A DNA stretch of 43,614 nt from an uncultured Lachnospiraceae bacterium (GTDB lineage: Bacteria; Bacillota; Clostridia; Lachnospirales; Lachnospiraceae), in the NCBI GenBank assembly GCA_910588865.1, contig CAJUSJ010000030.1, positions 1 to 43,614 of the forward strand, written 5' to 3'. The notes under the pieces were generated by a model, which was not told the DNA's origin, ran no database searches, and saw nothing but the letters and a program-made list of their open reading frames with translations. Every line of letters begins with the position of its first letter. The stretch's first letter is position 1. The position numbers and the translations under genes are program-made. Shown in pieces: positions 16,538 through 24,255 of this stretch.

Positions 16538-17680
16538 ATGAGATATCGAGAACTTGGAAACACGGGACTGAAGGTCAGCGAGATCGGCCTTGGGGCTGAG
16601 TGGCTGGAGCGTCACAGCGCGGAGGAGGTAAAGGCGGTGATCCATCACTGCGCCCAGGCTGGAATCAATATTCTGGACTGCTGGATGTCAGAGCCAAATG
16701 TGCGCTCCAACATTGGGGCGGCTCTTAAGGGACAGAGGGAGAAATGGATTATCCAGGGGCACATCGGTTCCACCTGGCAGAACGGCCAGTATGTCCGCAC
16801 CCGGGAGCTTGACAAAGTACAGGCAGCGTTTCAGGATCTTTTAGAGCGGCTGGAGACCCATTACATTGATCTGGGAATGATCCACTTTGTGGATGAGAAG
16901 GCGGAGTTTGAAAAGCTCATGGAAGGAGAATTTGTCTCCCATGTAAAGGATTTAAAACAAAAGGGAGTGATCCGCCACATCGGAATGAGCACTCACAATC
17001 CGGATGTGGCCAGGATGGCGGCGGAGAGCGGCGTGGTGGAGATGATCCTGTTCTCTGTAAATCCGGCTTTTGACATGCTTCCCGCCAGCGAGGATCTGGA
17101 TGAATATTTTAAGGACGAATACGCTGAGAATATTGGGGGAATCGCCCCGGAGCGGGCCAGGCTGTATCAGATCTGTGAACAGCGGGGAGTGGGGATCACG
17201 GTGATGAAAGGCTATGAAGGGGGACGGCTTTTTAAGGCAGAGACATCGCCTTTTAAGGTGGCCCTGACCCCGGTACAGTGTCTCCATTACGCTCTCACAA
17301 GGCCTGCGGTGGCCAGCGTCATGGTGGGATGCGATACCCCGGACCATGTGGACGCGGCGGTGGCCTACGAGACAGCCTCAGAGGAAGAAAAAGATTATGC
17401 CAGCATCCTGGCCGGCGCGCCTAAGCACGCCTATTCCGGCCAGTGCACCTACTGCGGCCACTGTGCCCCATGCCCGTCTGGTATCGACATTGCCATGGTA
17501 AACAAGCTCTATGACCTGGCCCGTATGCAGGATACTGTGCCGCCTACGGTCCAGGCCCACTATGAGGGACTGTCAAAACATGCCCGCGACTGCGTAAAGT
17601 GCGGAGGATGCGAAACCCGATGCCCATTTGGAGTCCGTGTGACAGAGCGGATGGGGGATGCGGTGAAGTTGTTTGGGTAA
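16538..17680 (+). CDS. aldo/keto-reductase-like protein with two C-terminal [4Fe-4S] motifs
   Basis: 380 residues. Residues 1-290 follow the AKR barrel (LGNTGLKVSEIGLGAE, then RHIGMSTHNP). The C-terminal part carries two ferredoxin-type cysteine groups, CTYCGHCAPCP and CVKCGGCETRCPF. The catalytic Asp is kept (D47 in ILDCW), but the usual Tyr and the Lys of the TK motif are not seen (the equivalent stretch reads WIIQGHIG), so standard AKR catalysis is doubtful. An Fe-S-dependent redox role is plausible. The downstream ATPase gene starts 25 bp later. Confidence 0.85.
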   Translation: MRYRELGNTGLKVSEIGLGAEWLERHSAEEVKAVIHHCAQAGINILDCWMSEPNVRSNIGAALKGQREKWIIQGHIGSTWQNGQYVRTRELDKVQAAFQDLLERLETHYIDLGMIHFVDEKAEFEKLMEGEFVSHVKDLKQKGVIRHIGMSTHNPDVARMAAESGVVEMILFSVNPAFDMLPASEDLDEYFKDEYAENIGGIAPERARLYQICEQRGVGITVMKGYEGGRLFKAETSPFKVALTPVQCLHYALTRPAVASVMVGCDTPDHVDAAVAYETASEEEKDYASILAGAPKHAYSGQCTYCGHCAPCPSGIDIAMVNKLYDLARMQDTVPPTVQAHYEGLSKHARDCVKCGGCETRCPFGVRVTERMGDAVKLFG

Positions 17681-17705
17681 AGAAGCCCTGGATCGGAGGG
17701 AAGCC

Positions 17706-19061
17706 ATGTATCTGAAACGCCAGGTATACGATAAACTGATAAGATGGAAAAATGAGAGGCATCGGACTACCCTTGAGATCAGCGGGGCCCGACAAACGGG
17801 AAAGACATTTCTTGTAAATAAATTCGCGGACGAACATTTCCAGCACAAGGTTTATATCAACTTATTTGAACTGAGCGGAACCCAGTTCATGGCCTGCTAT
17901 AAGAAGGCGTCCGCCTGGGAACCAGGCATGGGAGCTCGCCCGCGGACTCCTCTTCACGACGCGTTCAAAATGTTTGATGAGGAGTTCCGCGACAGGGAGG
18001 ATACCATTGTCATCCTGGATGAGATCCAGGAGTCCGCTGAACTCTACAACCGGATCCGGGAATTTACCAGGCAGTTCCGATGCCGGTTCGTGGTCACAGG
18101 AAGCTACTTAGGCAAGGTATATGACCAGGAGTTCCGGTACGCGAGCGGAGATATGACAAAGGCGCGGATCTATACACTGTCTTTTGAGGAGTTTCTCCAG
18201 GCATTTGATCAGCGGCTTTATGAGGAATATGAGAGAATCGGGGACAGCAGAGAAAAGGATATCCATCACAGGTTAAAGGAGGTTTATGACATCTACTGCC
18301 AGACTGGTGGGTATCCGTCAGTTGTCCGGACCTATTTAGAAACCAAAAGTCTGGAAGAGGCCCAGGGGGAGCTGACACGGATCATAGGGACATTTATGGA
18401 TGAATCTATCCGGTATTTTACAGATGTACTGGACACTCAGGTGTTTACGGATATTTTCCTGGCTATATGCCGTATCCTGAGCAGGGAGAAAAAGGGGCTG
18501 GAGGAGGACAGCATCAGCGAGGAGCTGCAGAAGCTGGTGACAAGGGATTATTCCAGTAATATCAGCAAGGCTGTGTGCAACAGAGCGGTCAGCTGGCTGT
18601 ATTTTTCCGGGGTTATTGGGTTTTGCGGGAAGATTGTGGAGATGGATATTCTCAATTATAAACAGGGAAGCCGCTGTTATTTTATGGATCTGGGGCTGGC
18701 CACCTATTACCTTGGCAGGGTCGGGGCGACACCAGAGGAGATGGCTGGGACGATAAATGAGAATTATGTGTATATCAATCTGAAAAGGCGGCAGGATTTT
18801 CCAGAAGAGATCGCGTTTGAGACCCCCGCCTTTGCCACATACAGAGGAGGAGAAGTTGATTTTGTGGTGCAGGGCAGAAAAAGCTCTCTCCGCTACGCGG
18901 TGGAAGTGAAAGCGGGAAAACATGCGGGAAATACGGCCAGGAAAGTTCTTTCGGACGGAAAGGCGGACCGGCTCTTATACCTGAAAGGCAATACAAAAGG
19001 CGGGAAGGAAGGGAAAGTGGAGACCATTCCGCTGTATCTATTGGAACGTTATAAGTTTTAA
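17706..19061 (+). CDS. AAA-family ATPase with DUF4143 domain
   Basis: 451 residues: Walker A GARQTGKT near residue 30, Walker B IVILDEIQES, and a C-terminal DUF4143-like part with the restriction-endonuclease-fold look (GGEVDFVVQ...AVEVKAG). The ATG at 17706 follows GGAGGGA; a TTG at 17673 overlaps the previous gene and is less likely. Proteins of this type are common in gut bacteria and their role is unknown. A strong terminator follows. Confidence 0.88.
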   Translation: MYLKRQVYDKLIRWKNERHRTTLEISGARQTGKTFLVNKFADEHFQHKVYINLFELSGTQFMACYKKASAWEPGMGARPRTPLHDAFKMFDEEFRDREDTIVILDEIQESAELYNRIREFTRQFRCRFVVTGSYLGKVYDQEFRYASGDMTKARIYTLSFEEFLQAFDQRLYEEYERIGDSREKDIHHRLKEVYDIYCQTGGYPSVVRTYLETKSLEEAQGELTRIIGTFMDESIRYFTDVLDTQVFTDIFLAICRILSREKKGLEEDSISEELQKLVTRDYSSNISKAVCNRAVSWLYFSGVIGFCGKIVEMDILNYKQGSRCYFMDLGLATYYLGRVGATPEEMAGTINENYVYINLKRRQDFPEEIAFETPAFATYRGGEVDFVVQGRKSSLRYAVEVKAGKHAGNTARKVLSDGKADRLLYLKGNTKGGKEGKVETIPLYLLERYKF

Positions 19062-19077
19062 ATTGACGCTGTTAATC

Positions 19078-19121
19078 AAACAGAGCAGAGTATATAAAAT
19101 ATATACCCTGCTCTGTTTTTT
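19078..19121 (+). terminator. rho-independent terminator after the ATPase gene
   Basis: AAACAGAGCAG pairs perfectly with CTGCTCTGTTT, and inside it GTATATA pairs with TATATAC around a 3-base loop. A run of T follows. Confidence 0.93.
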
Positions 19122-19170
19122 GTGTACACGGGGCGGGGCCGCCCCGGCGAGTAGGGGGAAGAGCCCCCCC
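19122..19170. repeat. GC-rich palindromic repeat, copy 1
   Basis: GTACACGGGGCGG, then CCGCCCCGGC and a TAGGGGGAAG tail. The same blocks in the same order occur directly after the terminator at 27165-27202. The arms can form a hairpin. Confidence 0.55.
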
Positions 19171-19188
19171 CTGCTTGATTGGATAAAA

Positions 19189-19356
19189 TCAGTTAGACAC
19201 CCCTTTTTTTTGGCAGTTCATCTGAGCTAAAAAGTCTTTGAGGACTAGATTGATATATTGGGAGAACGAACGGTCATCATTTTCGGCAAGATCTTTAATA
19301 GTTTCGATTACATCTGTATCTAAGGTGATACTTACCTTTGTTTTTAATGGTTTCAT
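19189..19356 (-). CDS. small ribbon-helix-helix DNA-binding protein
   Basis: 55 residues, read from an ATG at 19356 that follows AAAAGGAG. The core (KTKVSITLDTDVIETIKDLA, then SFSQYINLVLKDFL) is a clear Arc/MetJ-type ribbon-helix-helix: a beta strand KVSITLD followed by two helices. It is probably a dimeric repressor. No toxin gene lies beside it, so it may be an orphan antitoxin or a lone regulator. GGATAAAA motifs occur twice upstream (near 19425 and 19444) and once past its stop (19181), and may be its binding sites. An A8 tract occurs near the 3' end. Confidence 0.75.
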   Translation of the reverse strand: MKPLKTKVSITLDTDVIETIKDLAENDDRSFSQYINLVLKDFLAQMNCQKKGVSN

Positions 19357-19531
19357 AATAAAATACTCCTTTTTATTACAATATAGCAGTTTGTAGCTTT
19401 TGGTATTAGCTTATCGCATAAAATAGGATAAAATACTACTAAGTAGGATAAAACCATTAATAGGGTCAGTTAACAGGAGGCGCGTGACAGCTTATACCAC
19501 CTGCCCAGAAGGCGGTATGGGAAATGGATTC
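19357..19531. other. intergenic stretch with repeated GGATAAAA boxes
   Basis: AT-rich. Two TAGGATAAAA copies lie about 18 bp apart (near 19425 and 19443) upstream of the ribbon-helix-helix gene. The rest, up to the end of the membrane-protein gene, holds no gene or clear promoter that I can see. Confidence 0.4.
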
Positions 19532-20059
19532 TCAATGTCTATTCTGCGGCGATTCCGCTGTCTTTAGATTCCCAACAGAAGCCATGGCGATCCGGATGGC
19601 CAGTTTGGTCACAAAGAAAGCGAATATGTAACTGATTACAAACATAATGGGCCAGTCGTGGACAACGCCGCTTACGAACACAGCGCTGACGCTGGGAAGG
19701 GCCCCCGCGGCCACGGCGCCCTCGATGGCGGGATTATTGAACACATTCACCGCTGTCAGGACAATGGTTGCCGCTGTGTTGAAAAACAAGGTTGCCACCC
19801 CGTTTTCCAAAAGCACATGGGGGAGGGTTTCTGGTTTTAATCCCAGCTTGCGGCCAAGGGCAAAGCTCCAGTCTGTCAGAGGAAGGAGCATGCCGGTGAG
19901 GGAGATGGTGAGAAACGCGGTGCCCCAGTTTTTGATAAGGGATGGGACAGAGAATTCTAAGTGGGCCACGAAGATGGCGGCAGTTGCCATGATCAGGGAA
20001 ATACAGATTGCCACTACGGACGAGATGATCATTCCAAAATGATTTTTGTAAAAGTTCAT
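19532..20059 (-). CDS. four-helix membrane protein, DUF2798-like
   Basis: 175 residues with four hydrophobic segments arranged as two similar helix pairs (near FGMIISSVVAICISLIM, FLTISLTGMLLPL, VLLENGVATLFFNTAATIVL and IMFVISYIFAFFV). This two-fold layout recalls DUF2798 proteins, but I hold that loosely. The ATG at 20059 is favoured by GGAG 5 bp upstream over an ATG at 20086. It ends the minus-strand unit begun by the methyltransferase-like gene 50 bp upstream. The function is unknown. Confidence 0.7.
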   Translation of the reverse strand: MNFYKNHFGMIISSVVAICISLIMATAAIFVAHLEFSVPSLIKNWGTAFLTISLTGMLLPLTDWSFALGRKLGLKPETLPHVLLENGVATLFFNTAATIVLTAVNVFNNPAIEGAVAAGALPSVSAVFVSGVVHDWPIMFVISYIFAFFVTKLAIRIAMASVGNLKTAESPQNRH

Positions 20060-20110
20060 AAATGCTCCTTTTCTTTGTGGGGCCAAGGGGCCACAATGGG
20101 ATCTTTGAGG

Positions 20111-20998
20111 TTATGGGCGGACGATCATCACAGAACCGTGAAGGTCGCCCAGGGGAAGAATCAGAAAAGCGCCGTATTTTGCTTCCATATCCTCCACAGC
20201 CTTGTGTACACCGCCGTATTTGGTGCTTTCGTATCCAGTGACAAGTATGACGCCGCCCTGGCTCATCCTGGGAAAGAAAAATTCCAGTCCCGTGAAGGTG
20301 GGCTGATACAGGCAGGCATCTAAAAGAACCAGCGCGAATTTCTCTTCCTCCAGATCAAAGGCTGTCTCAGGGAACCAGCCTTTTTTTAGCACTACCTGTT
20401 CCGGCACAGGCATGCGGGCCAGAAGCTGCTCTTCATTCACCTTGCCAAATTCTCCTGTTTCCGCTTTGGAACACCCCAGGGACTGTTCTTTGGCAATATC
20501 CCTGGCATCAAAGCCATCCAGGGTATCGAAAAGGTAAAGCTTCCGGTCCGGCATAAGGATATTCAGCTGCCAGGACACATCGCCCCTGCCGCAGCCAAGC
20601 TCCCCGACGCTGCCGGGGATGCCGAGAGTCCCGAGACGTCTGGTCAGGCGGCGGAGAACAGCGCGGCGAACGGAAAACTCGGACATCATGGTTTCTATGA
20701 ACCGGATATCATTTTCAAATCCGGCGCGGATAGCCATGTACTGCAGGGCATGGCTTTTCTCCGGGTCCGCGGCAGCGATGACCAGGATGTCCGGCTGAAG
20801 GGATACAGCCAGGTCAATGGGCATCACGGGAAGACCGTTGATGGTATCTTTCAGTTCTTGGTTTTTCCCGTCTTTGAACACGTTCCAGGTCTCTGGGCAG
20901 GAATTGCTCATGCCCACCAGTTTCATCTCCTTTGGATTCAAAAGGTCAGATACCGCAAGGCCTAAGTGGTCTGTCTCCAGGATGATCACGGTTTTCAT
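20111..20998 (-). CDS. Rossmann domain fused to TylF-like methyltransferase, degenerate metal site
   Basis: 295 residues. An N-terminal nucleotide-binding-like domain (MKTVIILETD...) precedes a TylF/MycF-like SAM methyltransferase domain (GELGCGRGDVSW, LFDTLDGFDARDI). It is a paralogue of the gene at 27287. The metal-binding LDxD and DD positions of the TylF family read LDACLY and VTGYES here, so they are lost. It may be a non-catalytic or metal-independent form. The ATG at 20998 aligns with the start of the paralogue; AGGAGG lies 12 bp upstream. Confidence 0.75.
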   Translation of the reverse strand: MKTVIILETDHLGLAVSDLLNPKEMKLVGMSNSCPETWNVFKDGKNQELKDTINGLPVMPIDLAVSLQPDILVIAAADPEKSHALQYMAIRAGFENDIRFIETMMSEFSVRRAVLRRLTRRLGTLGIPGSVGELGCGRGDVSWQLNILMPDRKLYLFDTLDGFDARDIAKEQSLGCSKAETGEFGKVNEEQLLARMPVPEQVVLKKGWFPETAFDLEEEKFALVLLDACLYQPTFTGLEFFFPRMSQGGVILVTGYESTKYGGVHKAVEDMEAKYGAFLILPLGDLHGSVMIVRP

Positions 20999-21361
20999 AG
21001 AGATGGTATACCTCCTGTTCATTAAAATAATAGCTGTACTCATTATCGGACAAGTTGGTCCTGTTTACAAGTAGCCGGGATAACAGGTGGAGCCAGATAA
21101 CAGGTGTAGTGTAGACCACATATGTGGTTGAGAATACTTTTTATGTCAGAATTTATCTGATAAAATAATTTCAACAACATACAAGGTCTGCCGGGGTATT
21201 CCGGTGGTGGGTAGCGCGGCCAGTGACGTGAGGACAAAATTGGATGTCCCTCTGTCCTGGCCTTTGATATGTGGCCTGGCACAACCGGAAGGGTACCCCC
21301 GAATTGGCAGGTGACGGGAAGCGGCGCATGCCGATACAGATTATAGGAGGAGGTACAGGAA
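20999..21361. promoter_or_regulatory. divergent regulatory region of the second hydroxylase operon
   Basis: About 360 bp without a gene. It holds an 11-bp direct repeat GATAACAGGTG at 21079-21089 and 21096-21106 (17-bp period), a perfect palindrome CCACATATGTGG at 21116-21127, a possible weak promoter (TTGAGA 21128-21133), and a structured leader from 21191. Confidence 0.6.
21191..21301 (+). promoter_or_regulatory. structured 5' leader, candidate riboswitch
   Basis: A long-range stem joins 21191-21205 (CCGGGGTATTCCGGT) to 21284-21301. Inside it GGCCAG (21218-21223) pairs with CTGGCC (21257-21262), and GGACA (21232-21236) pairs with TGTCC (21245-21249). A small CGGC/GCCG hairpin follows close to the ribosome site. 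Such nesting before a molybdenum enzyme operon suggests RNA-level control, for example by molybdenum cofactor. I could not match it to a known consensus. Confidence 0.45.
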
Positions 21362-21877
21362 ATGAAGGAACATTTGGAACAGATATGCATAACGGTCAAC
21401 GGTGTGCCCAGGAAATTTATCATCGGCGACGGGGTGGGATGCGTATCGCCGTCAGAGACGCTTCTGGACACCATCCGGGACCGGCTTGGGCTGACAGCCG
21501 CCAAACGCGGCTGCGAGCACGGAGCCTGCGGCTGCTGTACGGTGATCATGGACAGGGAAGCGGTCGCGTCCTGTATGGTTCTGACAGCTGACTGCGACGG
21601 CAGCTCGGTGACAACGCTGGAAGGGCTGTGTGATCCGGTGACAGGAGAATTAAGCCCTCTGCAGAAGGCATTCGCGGACAATTCCGCGTTCCAGTGCGGA
21701 TTCTGCACTCCCGGGATCATCATGAGCACCCGGGCTCTGCTTGACAGAAATCCAGACCCCACAGAAGAGGAGATGACAGAGGCTCTGTCCGGAAATTACT
21801 GCCGGTGCATCAGCCATTATCAGGTGATCCGGACGGTTATGGGATTTATTCAGGAGATGAAGAGGAAGGAGGCGTAA
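21362..21877 (+). CDS. second molybdenum hydroxylase, [2Fe-2S] subunit
   Basis: 171 residues. The first cluster reads CEHGACGCCTVI with a later Cys, the second CGFCTPG...CRCISHY. The usual CRCTGY is changed to CRCISHY, but both cysteines are kept, so the cluster should form. AGGAGGTACAGGA precedes the ATG. It opens the second hydroxylase operon and the large subunit starts 4 bp after its stop. Confidence 0.93.
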   Translation: MKEHLEQICITVNGVPRKFIIGDGVGCVSPSETLLDTIRDRLGLTAAKRGCEHGACGCCTVIMDREAVASCMVLTADCDGSSVTTLEGLCDPVTGELSPLQKAFADNSAFQCGFCTPGIIMSTRALLDRNPDPTEEEMTEALSGNYCRCISHYQVIRTVMGFIQEMKRKEA

Positions 21878-21881
21878 GGCT

Positions 21882-24197
21882 ATGTATGAGGAAATGAAAA
21901 AAACGGTAAAGGTGAGCGAGCATGAGTACCGATATATTGGAAAACATGGAAACCGAGCCGATGCCCATGATCTGGTGTCTGGCCGTCAGAAATTTTTAGA
22001 TGACCTGGTGATGCCCGGAATGCTGGTGGTGCGGGTCTTGAGAAGTCCTCATCCCAACGCGCTCATCAAATCCATTGATTTAAGCAAGGCCAAAGGGCTG
22101 CCGGGAGTCATCGGCGCGGCTTCCTACAAGGAAGCGCCGGATTGGAAATGCGGACTGCCAAACCATCGCCGGGTGCTGGACCGCCAGGTCCGCTTTGTGG
22201 GAGACAGCGTGGCGCTGGTGGCTGCCGAGACAGCCGAGATCGGGGATGAGGCCCTTAAGCTCATTGATGTGGAGTATGAGGTGCTGCCTTTTGTGCTGGA
22301 CTGTGAGAAGGCTCTGGAGCCGGGAGCTCCTCAGCTTTATGAGGAGTATCCGGGCAATGAGATCCCCAAGGTGACCCCGTTTTCCGAGGAGCCTTTTAAC
22401 CAGATCTTTGTGGGAGACATAAAAAAGGGCTTTGAGGAGGCTGCCTATGTGAACGAGGGATATATGAAATATGAGAACATGGCCCATCCACTTCCGCCTG
22501 AGAGTCCTGGCTGTATTGCCCAGTGGACCAGCCCCAGCGCTGTCACGGTGTGGTACAACGGGGGAGCCCCTCATCTGCAGAAGTTTAACACAGAGGCCTC
22601 CATTCCGGGTGTGGCGGTCCGGGTTATCGCCTGCCACGCGGGAGGTTCCTATGGCTCCAAGCAGCTGATCCCTCACATGATCCTCCAGGCCATCCTCATG
22701 GCAAAGCTGACAGGAAGGGCCTGCAAGTTTATCATGGACAGAACCGAGCACTTGTTAAGCTACGAATTGCGTCAGGGTAGCCGGATCCGGGGACGGGTGG
22801 GAATGACAGAGGATGGAGTGATCAACGCGGTGGAAGGCATGTGGTACACAGACTCCGGGATGTCCTCTACATACGCGCAGGCCATGACCGCGGTAGGCCT
22901 TGGAGAATGCCAGGCATTTTTGGGAAAATGTAAAAACTGGGCATTGGATACCAAGCTGGTGGCCACCAACCATTCCTCCCAGGCACCCATCCGGGGGTTT
23001 GGAGGACAGGAATGCAAAAGCGTTCTGGTGCCCATGGTGTGCACGGTGATCCGCAAGGCAGGGATGGATCCTTTGGAGGTATTTAAGAAAAATTTTGTCA
23101 AAGCCGGAGACCGGTATATCTGGCGGGATAATCTGTGGTGGGAAGTCCACTCCGTGGACTACACAAAGGCATTTGAGGAGAGCGCCAGGGCTTTTGGCTG
23201 GAAAGATAAATGGAAGGGCTGGGAGAAGCCCTACTGGGTTAGTGAGGATAGACGGTATGCCAGAGGCGTGGGAGTTGGTGTCCACGGAAACGCGGATATC
23301 GGCGAGGACCCCACGGAGGGGATGGTGAAGCTTCATCCATTCGGAAGCGTGACCCTGGAGCTGTGCGTGGGAGAGACCGGGGGCGCTCAGAGATTCGCGG
23401 TGCAGAAGATGGTGGCCGAGGTGATGAAGGTGCCCCTGGATGGAGTGCAGGTGGTGGATCCGGATACCCATGCCACTGGGTATGATGCCGGCATGATCGG
23501 CTCTAGAGGAACCATCACTATGGGAACCACGGCGGTCCGGGCCGCCAATGACGCCCGCCGTCAGCTTCTGGAGATGGCGGCTGTGAAGCTGAACGCCAAT
23601 GTGGAGGATCTGGACACAGAGAATTTCCTGGTGTTTGCTAAGAGCCGTCCGGAAGTGAGGCTTCCCTGGATCGCTGTGTGCGGCACACCGGAGATGACCA
23701 TTACCGGTTCCGCCAAATACAAACAGAATTTTGACAAGCCCAACTTTGCCCTGTACCTGGCTGATGTGGAAGTCAACTTAATGACCGGGGAGGCCAAACT
23801 GATCCATGCCCTGGAGGGGTCAGACGTGGGGCAGATCATTGATCCCATCAATATCCGCATGCAGGCGGAAGGGTCCTTTGGCTCAGCCGGCGGAGACACA
23901 GGGCTTTTTGAGGAAATGGTTATGGATAAGAAGCTGGGACGGTTCATGACAGGCAATATGATCGATTATAAGTGGAGGACATTCAATGAATTCCCGCCCT
24001 TTGACACAGTGCTTCTGGAGAGCGAGTTTGATTCTGAGGCATTCCACGCCCTGGGATTTGGGGAGATCACCCCTTCTCCGGCTCCGGCGGCCATCCTGAT
24101 GGCGGTCAGCAACGCCATTGGCCATGAGATCACAGAATACCCCTGTTCCCCAACCGTTGTGCTGCGGGCCATGGGCAAGATCCAAGGAGGAAGGTAA
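21882..24197 (+). CDS. second molybdenum hydroxylase, molybdopterin-binding subunit
   Basis: 771 residues of the xanthine dehydrogenase/aldehyde oxidase large-subunit type. Cofactor motifs are altered: GGSYGSKQ in place of GGGFGGK, and IRGFGGQE for the RGF motif. The catalytic Glu region reads GFGEITPSP, close to the GVGE pattern of xanthine dehydrogenases, unlike the KEAGEGS of the first enzyme in this window. The two complexes therefore probably have different substrates. AAGGAGG lies upstream. The substrate cannot be named. Confidence 0.92.
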   Translation: MYEEMKKTVKVSEHEYRYIGKHGNRADAHDLVSGRQKFLDDLVMPGMLVVRVLRSPHPNALIKSIDLSKAKGLPGVIGAASYKEAPDWKCGLPNHRRVLDRQVRFVGDSVALVAAETAEIGDEALKLIDVEYEVLPFVLDCEKALEPGAPQLYEEYPGNEIPKVTPFSEEPFNQIFVGDIKKGFEEAAYVNEGYMKYENMAHPLPPESPGCIAQWTSPSAVTVWYNGGAPHLQKFNTEASIPGVAVRVIACHAGGSYGSKQLIPHMILQAILMAKLTGRACKFIMDRTEHLLSYELRQGSRIRGRVGMTEDGVINAVEGMWYTDSGMSSTYAQAMTAVGLGECQAFLGKCKNWALDTKLVATNHSSQAPIRGFGGQECKSVLVPMVCTVIRKAGMDPLEVFKKNFVKAGDRYIWRDNLWWEVHSVDYTKAFEESARAFGWKDKWKGWEKPYWVSEDRRYARGVGVGVHGNADIGEDPTEGMVKLHPFGSVTLELCVGETGGAQRFAVQKMVAEVMKVPLDGVQVVDPDTHATGYDAGMIGSRGTITMGTTAVRAANDARRQLLEMAAVKLNANVEDLDTENFLVFAKSRPEVRLPWIAVCGTPEMTITGSAKYKQNFDKPNFALYLADVEVNLMTGEAKLIHALEGSDVGQIIDPINIRMQAEGSFGSAGGDTGLFEEMVMDKKLGRFMTGNMIDYKWRTFNEFPPFDTVLLESEFDSEAFHALGFGEITPSPAPAAILMAVSNAIGHEITEYPCSPTVVLRAMGKIQGGR

Positions 24198-24199
24198 AC

Positions 24200-24222
24200 C
24201 ACCTGCCCCCAACCGGCAGGTG
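24200..24222 (+). other. intercistronic hairpin
   Basis: CACCTGCC and GGCAGGTG form a perfect 8-bp stem with a 7-base loop between the large subunit and the flavoprotein gene. No T-run follows, so it is more likely a processing or stability element than a terminator. Confidence 0.6.
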
Positions 24223-24255
24223 AGGGGGCGGCACCCATAAACGAGGAGGAAGAAA

